A stretch of DNA of 64,000 nt from assembly GCA_964425915.1 (NCBI GenBank), contig CAYROO010000007.1, positions 62,001 through 126,000 on the forward strand. The letters are read 5' to 3'. The translations under genes were made by a program, and so were the position numbers. Shown one piece after another: positions 43,081 through 52,282 of the stretch; within the stretch, counting starts at the first letter, position 1; every line of letters begins with the position of its first letter. This stretch comes from Polycyclovorans sp964425915 (GTDB taxonomy: Bacteria; Pseudomonadota; Gammaproteobacteria; Nevskiales; Nevskiaceae). The notes beneath the pieces are model-generated. The model was given only the letters and a program-made list of their open reading frames with translations, searched no databases and was not told the origin of the DNA.

Positions 43081-44163
43081 TTAGACACGGACCTGGCCGT
43101 GGCGGACAAACGGTGGACGGACCAACCGTGCCGGCAGCCATTGTCCGCGGATCTGGACCTCACAGGGTCCGTCGTAGCCAGCGCCGACGCGGGCCAAGGC
43201 AATGGACGCTTTCATGGTCGGCGCAAAGCCGCCACTGGTGATGTCGCCGGTAACGCCATTGGCGAAGCGAACCGGCATGTGGGCGCGCAGCACCCCACGT
43301 CCCTCCAACACCAGCCCGATGAACTGCGGATGTGCCGTCTGCCGCAAGGCGGTCAGGGCGGCGCGGCCGATAAAGTCGCGATCTTCGGGCTGCCAGGCGA
43401 TGGTCCAGCCCAAACCGGCGGCCAGCGGGTGCACCGACTCGTCCATGTCCTGACCGTAGAGGTTCATCCCGGCTTCCAGCCGCAGGGTGTCGCGCGCGCC
43501 CAGCCCACAGGGGCGAACGCCGGCTGCCTCCAGCGCACGCCAGAAGGTCACGAGTTCGGCATGCGGCAACAGAATCTCGAAGCCATCCTCACCGGTGTAC
43601 CCGGTGCGTCCGACGAACGCCGTGTCCGTCCAGGCTGCATGGAAGGGCTTGAGCGCCAGCGCGGCGTCCCGCAACGGGGCCGGCAGCAGCGGCGCGGCCA
43701 GCGCACTGGCCTGCGGCCCCTGCACCGCCAGAATGCCGAGATCATCGCGGTGGCGCAGGGTCACCGCCTGGCCCGCAGCCTGCTGGCGCAGCCACGCCAA
43801 GTCCTTGTCGGTGGTCCCCGCGTTCACCACCAGGCGATAGGCACGCTCACCGGTGCGGTACACAATCAGGTCATCGATGACGCCGCCATCCTCGCGCAGC
43901 AGGGTCGAGTACAGGGCACGCCCAGGCAGCGTCAGTTTGGCGACATCATTGGCCAGCACCCGCCGCAGATAGGCGGTGGCGGCCTCGCCGGAGACGTCCA
44001 CCGCCGCCATGTGGGCAACGTCGAACATGCCGGCGTGGGTGCGAACCGCATGATGCTCGTCGAGCTGGGAGCTGTACTGAATGGGCATCTCCCAGCCAGC
44101 AAAATCCACCAGACGAGCGCCAAGCCGGCAATGTTCGGGGTGCAGGGCAGTTCGTTTCAGCAT
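43081..44163 (-). CDS. gcvT: aminomethyltransferase, glycine cleavage T protein
   Basis: Transfers the methylene group to tetrahydrofolate. 360 aa from ATG at 44163. Blocks: LVDFAGWEMPIQYSSQLDEHHAVR, ANDVAKLTLPGRALYSTLL, GYTGEDGFEIL and RDTLRLEAGMNLYGQDMDE. First gene of the operon, directly behind the tandem glycine riboswitch. Confidence 0.96.
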   Translation of the reverse strand: MLKRTALHPEHCRLGARLVDFAGWEMPIQYSSQLDEHHAVRTHAGMFDVAHMAAVDVSGEAATAYLRRVLANDVAKLTLPGRALYSTLLREDGGVIDDLIVYRTGERAYRLVVNAGTTDKDLAWLRQQAAGQAVTLRHRDDLGILAVQGPQASALAAPLLPAPLRDAALALKPFHAAWTDTAFVGRTGYTGEDGFEILLPHAELVTFWRALEAAGVRPCGLGARDTLRLEAGMNLYGQDMDESVHPLAAGLGWTIAWQPEDRDFIGRAALTALRQTAHPQFIGLVLEGRGVLRAHMPVRFANGVTGDITSGGFAPTMKASIALARVGAGYDGPCEVQIRGQWLPARLVRPPFVRHGQVRV

Positions 44164-44198
44164 GCGGGTGCGCGCGTCCTTCGGGCAATGGGCTCCCC

Positions 44199-44377
44199 GC
44201 CCCTCTGTCCTTGGTACCTGAGAGTTCGGGCGCCGCGCGCCTGCCCCATCGGTGGGCCGCACCGGCGGCCGCTCTCCAGAGTGTTTGCTGCGGTGTCGTG
44301 CTCCTTTTACCTGAGCGATTCCGGGCGGTTTGCGCCTTCGGTGCCGTCACCCCAGGTGACGATCTCTCGCACGACAC
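44199..44377 (-). promoter_or_regulatory. tandem glycine riboswitch
   Basis: Two glycine aptamers in the leader of gcvT, read on the minus strand. Aptamer 1 (about 44377 to 44291): GTGCGAGAGATCG, CACCGAAGG, GCTCAGGTAAAAGGAGCAC. Aptamer 2 (about 44287 to 44199): CACTCTGGAGAGCGG, CACCGATGGGG, ACTCTCAGGTACCAAGGACA, GAG. The short linker AGCAAA and the repeated GAGAG/CTCAGG/AAGGA core are characteristic of the class. Glycine binding would favour expression of the gcv operon. Confidence 0.93.
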
Positions 44378-44387
44378 ATCAGTTGCA

Positions 44388-44416
44388 AGTTTACCCCAGC
44401 CCCCGGACCAGCGGAA
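44388..44416 (-). promoter_or_regulatory. candidate gcv operon promoter
   Basis: TTCCGC (44411-44416), 17 bases, TAAACT (44388-44393) on the minus strand, with the predicted start of transcription just before aptamer 1. The -35 is weak; position is the main support. Confidence 0.45.
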
Positions 44417-44441
44417 CCATGTCCCGGCTTTATCGGCTTTC

Positions 44442-45629
44442 TCAGCGTTTCCGCTCGCCGGACTCTTCGAGGAACTCGCCGGGCCGCGGCAATGAGGTGG
44501 GCTCGCGGTCCAGCAGGGCCGGTTCCACCTGGTGCGGGAAGCCCTCCAGCGGCCCGATCGGACGCGTGTCACGGGCCACCACGGGCCCATTCTGGGCGTA
44601 CAGGGTCAGCAGCTCGGCCACTGAGGTCAGGGACGACAGATGGGTTCGCTCCCAGCCGTGCGACGAATCGGCGCCAAAGCCGATCAAGGCGTGGCGGATG
44701 TCGAATCCGGCGCGCAGAGCGGCCGCCGAGTCGGAAAAATAGTAGGGAAACACATCCCGCTGATGGTCGATGGCGTGGTCCCGGCACAGCGATAACAGCT
44801 TGCGCGTCAGATGGAAGTCGAACGGGCCGGAAGAGTCGGCAATGGCCACGGTCACGCCGCGCTCGCGCGAGTTCTGCCCGGACGCCGGAATGGCGATGTC
44901 GATGCCGATCATCTCGCTGATCCGCTCGTCGAGAATGGCCGAAGCACCGAATCCCACCTCCTCGGTCACGGTGAACATGGGATGGAAGTAGACCGGCAAA
45001 GAGACGCCGCTCTCGACCAAGGCCTTGCAGGCAGCCAACAGCGCCGCCACGCCGGCCTTGTCATCCAGGTGGCGGGAAGAGATGTATCCCGATTCGGTGA
45101 TCTCAGGTTGCGGATCAATGGCGACGAAGTCACCGATGTTGACGCCCAGCCCGAGCAGATCGTCGCGCGACTCGGAAAACGCATCAATGCGCAACTCGAT
45201 GTGATCCCAACTGATCGGCTGCTCATCGACCCCTTCGTTGAAGGCATGCCCGGAGGCCTTGAGCGGCAGGATGGTGCCGCGCAGTACCCGGTCATCGGTG
45301 AACAGCGACACCCGCGCACCCTCGGCGAAACGGCTGGACCAGGTGCCGATCGGTAGCAGGCTGAGACGGCCATTGTCCTTCAGCGCACGGACATTGGCGC
45401 CCAGCGTATCGAGATGGGCCACCACGGCGCAGGCGGGCCGGTCGGTCTCGCCCTTGATGGTGGCGCGGATGGCACCGCGCCGCGTCAACTCGAACGGAAT
45501 GCCCAACTCCCGAAGCTTATGCCCGGTGTAATGGACCACCTCGTCGGTGAAGCCCACCGGGCTGGGAATGGCCAGCAACTCCAGCAGCACCTGGCGGATG
45601 TAGTCATTGTCGATTTCAAGCTTGCGCAC
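44442..45629 (-). CDS. NAGGN-system M42-family peptidase
   Basis: Binuclear metallopeptidase fold (M42/M20-like). VVAHLDTLGANV (metal His/Asp), RHLDDKAGVAALLAA (bridging Asp), FTVTEEVGFGAS (catalytic Glu) and GFGADSSHGWERTH (metal His). 395 aa from GTG at 45629, which overlaps ngg by 14 bases. In pseudomonads the same gene closes the N-acetylglutaminylglutamine amide cluster; its role is probably osmolyte turnover. Confidence 0.9.
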   Translation of the reverse strand: MRKLEIDNDYIRQVLLELLAIPSPVGFTDEVVHYTGHKLRELGIPFELTRRGAIRATIKGETDRPACAVVAHLDTLGANVRALKDNGRLSLLPIGTWSSRFAEGARVSLFTDDRVLRGTILPLKASGHAFNEGVDEQPISWDHIELRIDAFSESRDDLLGLGVNIGDFVAIDPQPEITESGYISSRHLDDKAGVAALLAACKALVESGVSLPVYFHPMFTVTEEVGFGASAILDERISEMIGIDIAIPASGQNSRERGVTVAIADSSGPFDFHLTRKLLSLCRDHAIDHQRDVFPYYFSDSAAALRAGFDIRHALIGFGADSSHGWERTHLSSLTSVAELLTLYAQNGPVVARDTRPIGPLEGFPHQVEPALLDREPTSLPRPGEFLEESGERKR

Positions 45630-47391
45630 GGGAATCCTCCGGTGGGCTGGTCAGGGGGAACAGCAGGTCGATGAACCGCTGCGCGGTGGGTTGGGGTTCG
45701 TGGTTGGCGAGACCGGGACGCTCGTTGGCCTCGATCACGACATGCTCAGGCTGATCCGGCGCCTTCACCAGAAAATCGAGCCCGGTCACCGGGATCTCGA
45801 GGGTGCGGGCGGCGCGGACAGCGGCATCGCGCAGCGCCGGATGCAGGTTGTCGGTGACATCGTGGAGGGTGCCGCCGGTGTGCAGGTTGGCCGTTTTGCG
45901 CACGCGCAATGCGGTGCCCGCCGGCAATACGGTGTCCAACGCGTAACCGCCGCGCTTGACGCAGCGCTCGGTCTCGCGGTCCAACGGCACCCGGGACTCG
46001 CCCTGGGTGGCGGCGGCACGGCGACGGGACAGTTTTTCGATGAGCGCACGCACGGTGTGCTGGCCATCCCCCACCACCTCGGGGGGGCGCCGCAAGGCGG
46101 CAGCGACAACTTCGAAGCCGATCACCACGATGCGCAGGTCTTCGCCGGCGCAGTACTCCTCGATCAGCACGGTGTCGTGCACCCGCGCGGCCTGGCGAAT
46201 CGCGGCGGCCAGCTCACGCCGGGTGCGGACGTCGACACTGATGCCCGCGCCCTGTTCGCCATCGGCGGGCTTCACCACCACGGCCCGATGGCGTTGCAGG
46301 AAGGCCGCGTCTGACTCAGTGCCATCCGCCACCCGCTGTTGCGGCACCCGGATGCCTGCGGCCGACAGCAAGCGTGCGGTGACCCGCTTGTCCTGACAGC
46401 GGCTCATCGCCACCGCGCTGGTGAGTTCCGACAGTGACTCGCGACAAACCAGAGAGCGGGCACCGAGGGTCAGCCGCAGATAGCCGTTCTCGGCGTCCAG
46501 CACATCCACACTGATGCCGCGCCGCAAGGCTTCGTCAACGATGATCTGGGCATACGGGTTGAGCGCGGCGCTGGGCGGTGGCGGCACGAACAGTGACTCG
46601 TTGATGGCGTTCTTGCGCTTGACGGCGAACACCGGCACCCGCTGAAACCCCATCTTTTCGTACAGCCCGATGGCCTGCTCATTGTCGTGCATCACCGACA
46701 GGTCCATGAAGGCCCGACCCCGCGCCTGATAGTGCGCGGCGAGGGTCTGCACCAGCGCCTGACCGACACCGGGGGCGTGCGCAGCTGGGTCGACCGCCAG
46801 GCACCATAGGCTGGAGCCCTGCTCGGGGTCGTCGAAGGCCTGGACATGGTCAACTCCCATCACGGTGCCCACCACCTCGCCACTGTGATCGTCCTCGGCC
46901 ACAAAATAGGTGAGCAGGCGCCCGGCCCGGTTGGCCCACACGAAGGCCGGGTCGGCCGGCACCATACCGCGGGCCTGGTAAATGCGATGAATCGCCTGGG
47001 CATCACCGCGGGTCCGCAGCCGCCGCAGGGTAAAGCTGGTGCGGCGGGGGCGACGTGCCTGCCAGGTGCTCAGCCAAAGCCGGAAGGTATGGCTGGGATC
47101 GAGAAACAGCTTCTGTGGCTGTTGCGCGAGGATCACATGCGGATCGCGCACATAGATCGCGATATTTCGGCGTCCGGCGGACTCGCGCCCGACATCGCGT
47201 GCCACCGTTGCTGCATCGTCATAGGTATGCGCCAGCACCAGGTCACCCCAGCCGCAGTCAATACTGACGTCTCGCTTATCGGGCCGCAGTGCGGGATCGC
47301 CCTGCTGGGGCGCCCAATGGTCCAGGCTCATCCCGCTACGCCGAGCCAGACGGGCGTCGGATCGACGGGCGCGACGAGTGGGCGTGGTCAT
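45616..47391 (-). CDS. ngg: N-acetylglutaminylglutamine synthetase
   Basis: Two-domain enzyme: N-terminal GNAT acetyltransferase (VVGTVMGVDHV, WCLAVDPAAHAPGVGQALV) and a C-terminal ATP-grasp ligase (VVVKPADGEQGAGISVDV, LIEEYCAGEDLRIVVIG, NLHTGGTLHDVTD, GLDFLVK...VIEANERPG). 591 aa from ATG at 47391; the longer upstream frame is asnO shadow. Acetylates and joins glutamine units to make N-acetylglutaminylglutamine, which AsnO then amidates. It is 11 bases after asnO. Confidence 0.92.
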   Translation of the reverse strand: MTTPTRRARRSDARLARRSGMSLDHWAPQQGDPALRPDKRDVSIDCGWGDLVLAHTYDDAATVARDVGRESAGRRNIAIYVRDPHVILAQQPQKLFLDPSHTFRLWLSTWQARRPRRTSFTLRRLRTRGDAQAIHRIYQARGMVPADPAFVWANRAGRLLTYFVAEDDHSGEVVGTVMGVDHVQAFDDPEQGSSLWCLAVDPAAHAPGVGQALVQTLAAHYQARGRAFMDLSVMHDNEQAIGLYEKMGFQRVPVFAVKRKNAINESLFVPPPPSAALNPYAQIIVDEALRRGISVDVLDAENGYLRLTLGARSLVCRESLSELTSAVAMSRCQDKRVTARLLSAAGIRVPQQRVADGTESDAAFLQRHRAVVVKPADGEQGAGISVDVRTRRELAAAIRQAARVHDTVLIEEYCAGEDLRIVVIGFEVVAAALRRPPEVVGDGQHTVRALIEKLSRRRAAATQGESRVPLDRETERCVKRGGYALDTVLPAGTALRVRKTANLHTGGTLHDVTDNLHPALRDAAVRAARTLEIPVTGLDFLVKAPDQPEHVVIEANERPGLANHEPQPTAQRFIDLLFPLTSPPEDSRAQA

Positions 47392-47402
47392 GGTCAGCCT
47401 CC

Positions 47403-49196
47403 TCAATGGGCGTCGACGTGAGCCTGCAACCAGGCCTCGATCAGGGCCAGCTGCCACAGCTTTGACCCGCGCAGCGGGGTCAAGTGTGCCTCCGGCTCTG
47501 CCAGCAAGTGCTCGACATAGGCGGTCTGGAACAGGCCCCGCTGTCGCGCGGCGGTGTTGCACAGACGGTCGCGGGTGAAATCGAGGAAGCTGCCGCGCAG
47601 ATACTTCAGTGCCGGCACCGGGAAGTAGCCCTTGGGCCGGTCGATCACCTTGGCGGGAATCACCGATCGTGCCGCTTCCTTCAGGACGTGCTTGCCGCCG
47701 GCCTCCCCGAGCTGCGGCGCCAGCTTGTGGACCGCTGGGATACGCGCCGCCAGCTCCACCAACTCGTGGTCAAGGAAGGGGACGCGCGCCTCCAGTCCGA
47801 AGGCCATGGTCATGTTGTCGACCCGCTTCACCGGGTCATCCACCAGCATCACGGTGGTGTCCAGGCGCAGGGCCTGGTCCACCGGCGCCACGGCACCTGG
47901 GAAGGCGAAGCGCTCGGCGATGAAGGCCCGGCTGACATCATGGTCGCAGGCCAGGGGTGGCGCCACCGTCCGCAGATAGTCGTCGCGATCACGATCGCAG
48001 AAGCCGCGGGCGTAGTCCGCGACCCCATCCGGGCTGTCGAGCAGCGGCGGATACCAGTGGTAGCCGCCAAACACCTCGTCGGCCCCCTGCCCTGACTGCA
48101 CCACCTTGCTGTGCCGCGACACCGCTTCCGACAGCAGATAGAACGCCACGCAGTCGTGCGACACCATCGGTTCGCTCATGGCACCGATGGCCTCCGGCAG
48201 GCGCTGCAGCAGATTGCGGCTGTCGATACGGATCTGCTCGTGATCGGTGCCGAAATGCTGGGCGACACAGTCCGAATACTCGAACTCATTGCCCTTCTCG
48301 GCACCGACATCCTCGAAGCCGATCGAGTAGGTCCGCAGCCGTGCGCCCTGCTCGGCCATCAACCCAACGATGAGACTGGAATCGACACCGCCGGACAGCA
48401 AGGCACCCACCGGCTCGTCCGACACCAGACGCCGCTGTACGGCAAGCCGCGTCGCCGACAGCACCGCCTCGCGCCATTCCTCGAAGGGTCGCGTCTCGTC
48501 CTCGGCACTACGGTCGAATCGCAACGACCAGTAGACATGCTCGCGATGGCGGCCATCCGGCTCAAACACCTGCAAGGTGCCGGGCGCGAGCTTGCGCACG
48601 CCCTTGAGCAGGGTCATCGGCGCCGGCACCACCGAATGGAAGTGCAGATAGTGGTGTAGCGCCACCGGGTCGATCTCGGTGTTGATGCCACCCCCGGCCA
48701 ACAAGGCGGGTAGGGTCGAGGCAAAGCGCAGGCGCGAGCTGTCGTGACTGAGGTAAAGCGGCTTGATGCCCAGTCGGTCGCGCGCCAGCACCAAACGGCC
48801 GCTGTCGCGTTCCCACAGGGCAAACGCGAACATCCCCTGGAAATGCTGGACACAGTCCTCACCCCAACGGTGCCAGGCCTTGAGGATGACTTCGGTGTCG
48901 CCTTCGGAGTGAAAGTGATACCCCTCGGCGCGCAGCCGCTGCCGCAGCTCGGGGTGGTTGTAGAGGGCGCCATTGAAGACCACCCCCAGCCCCAACAGCG
49001 CATCCACCATCGGCTGCTGGGCGCGCTCACTGAGATCCATGATCTTGAGGCGGCGATGCGCCACCGCCAGCGGGCCCTGGGCGAACATGCCCTGACCGTC
49101 CGGCCCGCGCCGGGCCAGCACAGCGCTCATGGCCGAAACGGCCTCGACTGAAGCGGGCGCGCCGTCGAAACGACGCTCACCTGCAATTCCGCACAT
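47403..49196 (-). CDS. asnO: N-acetylglutaminylglutamine amidotransferase
   Basis: Asparagine-synthetase-like enzyme that makes NAGGN, an osmoprotectant dipeptide amide. N-terminal Cys2 nucleophile (MCGIAG), GATase II blocks (LARRGPDGQG, VFNGALYNHPELR) and the PP-loop LLSGGVDSSLIVGL in the synthase domain. 597 aa. First structural gene after MarR; the MarR-asnO-ngg-peptidase order matches the pseudomonad NAGGN locus. Confidence 0.93.
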   Translation of the reverse strand: MCGIAGERRFDGAPASVEAVSAMSAVLARRGPDGQGMFAQGPLAVAHRRLKIMDLSERAQQPMVDALLGLGVVFNGALYNHPELRQRLRAEGYHFHSEGDTEVILKAWHRWGEDCVQHFQGMFAFALWERDSGRLVLARDRLGIKPLYLSHDSSRLRFASTLPALLAGGGINTEIDPVALHHYLHFHSVVPAPMTLLKGVRKLAPGTLQVFEPDGRHREHVYWSLRFDRSAEDETRPFEEWREAVLSATRLAVQRRLVSDEPVGALLSGGVDSSLIVGLMAEQGARLRTYSIGFEDVGAEKGNEFEYSDCVAQHFGTDHEQIRIDSRNLLQRLPEAIGAMSEPMVSHDCVAFYLLSEAVSRHSKVVQSGQGADEVFGGYHWYPPLLDSPDGVADYARGFCDRDRDDYLRTVAPPLACDHDVSRAFIAERFAFPGAVAPVDQALRLDTTVMLVDDPVKRVDNMTMAFGLEARVPFLDHELVELAARIPAVHKLAPQLGEAGGKHVLKEAARSVIPAKVIDRPKGYFPVPALKYLRGSFLDFTRDRLCNTAARQRGLFQTAYVEHLLAEPEAHLTPLRGSKLWQLALIEAWLQAHVDAH

Positions 49197-49229
49197 GCGG
49201 GTGCTCCTTGTTGTGGGGTGCGCAAACCG

Positions 49230-49697
49230 TCAGGCGCTGCGCGTGGGCTCCTTTGATGGCTGCATCAGCATCATCAAATCGTCGAGGGACTGCGTCAGCC
49301 GCTTCTGCCGGCTCGCACTGAGGCCGGCAAAGCGCTGCACGAAGACCGCAGGCAGCACCCCGGGCGCTGCCTGCAGGCGTTCGCGCCCGGCATCCGTGAT
49401 CACCAGATCAAACTGACGACGGTCGCGATCACTGCGCTGACGGCGGATCAGGCCCTTGGCCTCCAGCCGGTCAAGCACCAGGCTTACCGTCCCCGGCGTC
49501 AGACTGATCGCCGCCGCCAAGCGGGTCGCCGGGACGCTCCCCTGTCGCGCCAAAACCTGCAGACACAGCAGTTGCGAAGCGGTGAGCCCGACACGGCTTT
49601 CCAGCAGCTTGGAGTGACTGTCCAGTCCTTGCACGATGCGCCGCAGGGCACCCGCCAGGCGGGTGAGGTCATCGGCGGCAGCGATCGTGTCATTCAT
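49230..49697 (-). CDS. MarR-family regulator of the NAGGN cluster
   Basis: 155-aa winged-helix regulator. QLLCLQVLARQGSVPATRLA and TPGTVSLVLDRLEAKGLIRRQ form the HTH; SDRDRRQFDLVITDAG is the wing. Placed 33 bases upstream of asnO, as in pseudomonads. Its start abuts one of two inverted operator sites, and the promoter would leave almost no leader, so the mRNA may be leaderless. Confidence 0.92.
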   Translation of the reverse strand: MNDTIAAADDLTRLAGALRRIVQGLDSHSKLLESRVGLTASQLLCLQVLARQGSVPATRLAAAISLTPGTVSLVLDRLEAKGLIRRQRSDRDRRQFDLVITDAGRERLQAAPGVLPAVFVQRFAGLSASRQKRLTQSLDDLMMLMQPSKEPTRSA

Positions 49698-49737
49698 TTG
49701 ATGTCAAAGCATATCCGATTATTGATTTGACATCAAA
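49697..49737 (-). promoter_or_regulatory. MarR promoter with paired operators
   Basis: Two 12-base near-palindromes in inverted order: TTTGATGTCAAA (49697-49708) and TTTGACATCAAA (49726-49737), exact reverse complements of each other, 17 bases apart. On the minus strand TTGATG-17-TATGCT lies between and across them (-35 at 49731-49736, -10 at 49708-49713), so a repressor bound to both would cover the promoter and the start codon. Likely autoregulatory MarR operator. Confidence 0.8.
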
Positions 49738-49764
49738 CGATCATCAGCTGACGGAGGCCCCGCC

Positions 49765-49793
49765 ATGACAAGCCGGCAACAGGCCCGGATAAT
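49765..49793 (+). promoter_or_regulatory. ettA promoter
   Basis: ATGACA (49765-49770), 17 bases, GATAAT (49788-49793): five of six consensus bases in each box. Predicted transcription start is about 49800, 24 bases before the ettA ATG. Confidence 0.7.
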
Positions 49794-49823
49794 GCCCGCC
49801 CGTTTTCCCTGATTGCAGTGACC

Positions 49824-51488
49824 ATGAGCCAGTACGTCTACACGATGAACCGGGTTGGCAAGACCGTCCCGCCGAAGAAGGAAATTCTCCGCGACATCTC
49901 GCTGTCGTTCTTCCCGGGCGCCAAGATCGGCGTACTGGGCTACAACGGCGCCGGCAAGTCCACCCTGCTGCGGATCATGGCGGGGATCGACAAGGAGTTT
50001 CACGGCGAGGCTCGGCCGCAGCCGGGCATCCGCATGGGCTATCTGCCGCAGGAGCCGCAGCTGGATCCCGCCAAGGACGTGCGCGGCAACGTCGAGGAGG
50101 CACTGACCGACATCTTCCGCATCAAGGCCGACCTGGAGAAGGTCTACGCCGCCTACGCCGAGGAAGATGCGGATTTCGAGAAGCTCAGCGAGAAGCAGCA
50201 GAAGCTGGAATCCGAGCTGGAAGCGCTCGACGGCCACAATGTCGACGTGATTCTCGACAAGGCCGCCGAGGCCCTCAACCTGCCGCCCTGGGATGCCGAT
50301 GTCAGCAAGCTCTCCGGGGGTGAACGCCGCCGGGTGGCACTGTGCCGGCTGCTGCTGTCGAAGCCCGACATGATCCTGCTCGACGAGCCCACCAACCACC
50401 TCGATGCCGAGTCGGTTGCCTGGCTGGAGAAGTTCCTCAAGGACTTCCCCGGCACCATCATCGCTGTCACCCACGACCGCTACTTCCTCGACAACGTCGC
50501 CGGCTGGATCCTGGAGCTGGACCGCGGCCACGGTATCCCCTGGCAGGGCAACTACTCCTCCTGGCTGGAACAGAAGGAGAAGCGTCTGGCCACCGAGCAG
50601 AAGCAGGAAGATGCCCGCGCCAAGGCGATGAAAGAAGAGCTGGAGTGGGTGCGCCAGAATCCTAAGGGACGGCAGGCCAAGTCCAAGGCCCGCATCAAGG
50701 CGTATGAAGAGCTGGCCTCGCAGGAGTATCAGAAGCGCAGCGAGACCAAGGAACTCTACATTCCGCCCGGTCCACGCCTGGGCGATGTGGTGCTGGAAGT
50801 CGATGGTGTCGGCAAGCAGTATGGGGATCGCTGGCTCTACCAGAACCTGAGCTTCCGCGTGCCCCGCGGCGCCATCGTCGGCATCATCGGCGCCAACGGC
50901 CGCGGCAAGACCACCCTGTTCCGCATGATCACCGGGCAGGAGACACCCGACGCCGGCAGCATCCGCATTGGCGAGACCGTCAAGGTCGCCTATGTCGACC
51001 AGAACCGCGACGCCCTTGATGGCGACAAGACGGTGTTCCAGGAAATTGCCGGCGGCCAAGACATCCTGCGCGCCGGTAGCTTCGAGATGCCGTCACGCGC
51101 CTACATCGGTCGCTTCAACTTCAAGGGCGAGAGCCAGCAGAAGCGCCTCAAGGACCTCTCTGGCGGCGAACGCAACCGGGTACATCTAGCCAAGCTGCTG
51201 CTGGCGGGCGGCAACCTGCTGCTGCTCGACGAACCCACCAACGATCTTGATGTGGAAACCCTGCGGGCCCTGGAAGAAGCCCTGCTCGACTTCCCCGGAA
51301 ACGCCATGGTCATCTCGCACGATCGCTGGTTCCTGGATCGTATCGCCACCCACATCCTCGCCTTCGAAGACTCCGGTGAGCTGGTGTTCCTGGAAGGCAA
51401 CTATCGCGAGTACGAAGACGACTTCCGCCGCCGCACCGGCGCCGAGCCCGGCGTCAACCGGCGTCACCGTTACAAGAAGCTCGCCTGA
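49824..51488 (+). CDS. ettA: energy-dependent translational throttle protein EttA
   Basis: ABC-F ATPase that gates the first elongation steps on the ribosome in response to ADP/ATP. 554 aa from ATG at 49824 (E. coli 555). Two ABC cassettes: Walker A GYNGAGKST (residues 39-47), signature LSGGERRRVALCR, DEPTNHLDAE; then GANGRGKTT, LSGGERNRVHLAK, DEPTNDLDVE. The linker contains the EttA-type arm WVRQNPKGRQAKSKARI. TGATG overlap with the hydrolase. Confidence 0.96.
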   Translation: MSQYVYTMNRVGKTVPPKKEILRDISLSFFPGAKIGVLGYNGAGKSTLLRIMAGIDKEFHGEARPQPGIRMGYLPQEPQLDPAKDVRGNVEEALTDIFRIKADLEKVYAAYAEEDADFEKLSEKQQKLESELEALDGHNVDVILDKAAEALNLPPWDADVSKLSGGERRRVALCRLLLSKPDMILLDEPTNHLDAESVAWLEKFLKDFPGTIIAVTHDRYFLDNVAGWILELDRGHGIPWQGNYSSWLEQKEKRLATEQKQEDARAKAMKEELEWVRQNPKGRQAKSKARIKAYEELASQEYQKRSETKELYIPPGPRLGDVVLEVDGVGKQYGDRWLYQNLSFRVPRGAIVGIIGANGRGKTTLFRMITGQETPDAGSIRIGETVKVAYVDQNRDALDGDKTVFQEIAGGQDILRAGSFEMPSRAYIGRFNFKGESQQKRLKDLSGGERNRVHLAKLLLAGGNLLLLDEPTNDLDVETLRALEEALLDFPGNAMVISHDRWFLDRIATHILAFEDSGELVFLEGNYREYEDDFRRRTGAEPGVNRRHRYKKLA

Positions 51489-52282
51489 TGGCCGGCGCCG
51501 GCACACCGAGCTGGGCAGGCATTGACCGCGGGCAGGGACGCCCGCTGGTGCTGTTGCATGGCCTCGGCATGCGTCATACCGCCTGGGCGCCGGTGCTCGA
51601 CACCTTGGCAGCGTCACGGCGGGTGATCGCACTGGATGTGCCGGGATTCGGTGCGACGCCGCCGCTGCCATCCGACACCGCACCCACGCTGGGCGCCTTG
51701 GCTACCGCGCTGCGAGCCGAGCTGCGCGCGCGCAGCGTCGACGCGCCGGTGGACATCGCCGGCAACTCCATGGGCGGCGGCATCGCCCTGGCGCTGGCTT
51801 TGCAAGGGGGCGCCCGCAGTGTGGCCGCCCTGTCACCCGCCGGCGTCTGGCCCGATGACAGCCCCCTCCATACCAAGTGGGTGCTGCGCAGCCTGCGCCT
51901 GGCGGTGCGTCATGGCGCCGTGGCAGCCGACCTGCTGCTGCGCGTCGGCACGCTGCGTCGACTGATGCTGGCACTGCCACTGTCGATCGATGCCCACAAG
52001 GTGCCGGCCGATACCGCCCGCCAGCTGGCACGCGACCTGGCCGGCGCGCCCGGGGCACTCGCCACCTTGAACGCCATCGAACCGCTGCAGGGCCTGTCTG
52101 ATCTCACGCTGCCCATCCAGGTCGCGTTCGGCCGCCGCGACTGGCTGCTGACTGGCGCCGAACGCTGGCGCCCGCGCCTGCCTCCCCACACCCGTTGGAG
52201 CCGCCCGGCTCGCTGGGGGCATGTGCCGATGTGGGACGATCCCGCCGGCGTCGCCGCTTGGATCCTGGAGGCCACATTATGA
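51488..52282 (+). CDS. alpha/beta-hydrolase
   Basis: 264-aa hydrolase with LVLLHGLGMRHTAWAPVL (oxyanion HG), nucleophile elbow IAGNSMGGGIAL (Ser), Asp in FGRRDWLL and His in RWGHVPMWDDP. Full triad, substrate unknown. Starts on the TGATG overlap with ettA and ends in an ATGA overlap with DUF815, so three coupled genes. Confidence 0.88.
   Translation: MAGAGTPSWAGIDRGQGRPLVLLHGLGMRHTAWAPVLDTLAASRRVIALDVPGFGATPPLPSDTAPTLGALATALRAELRARSVDAPVDIAGNSMGGGIALALALQGGARSVAALSPAGVWPDDSPLHTKWVLRSLRLAVRHGAVAADLLLRVGTLRRLMLALPLSIDAHKVPADTARQLARDLAGAPGALATLNAIEPLQGLSDLTLPIQVAFGRRDWLLTGAERWRPRLPPHTRWSRPARWGHVPMWDDPAGVAAWILEATL

Noticed and set aside
43039..44742. 567-aa open frame on the plus strand over gcvT and the riboswitch
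   Set aside because: No domain; runs antisense through gcvT and the riboswitch, both well supported.
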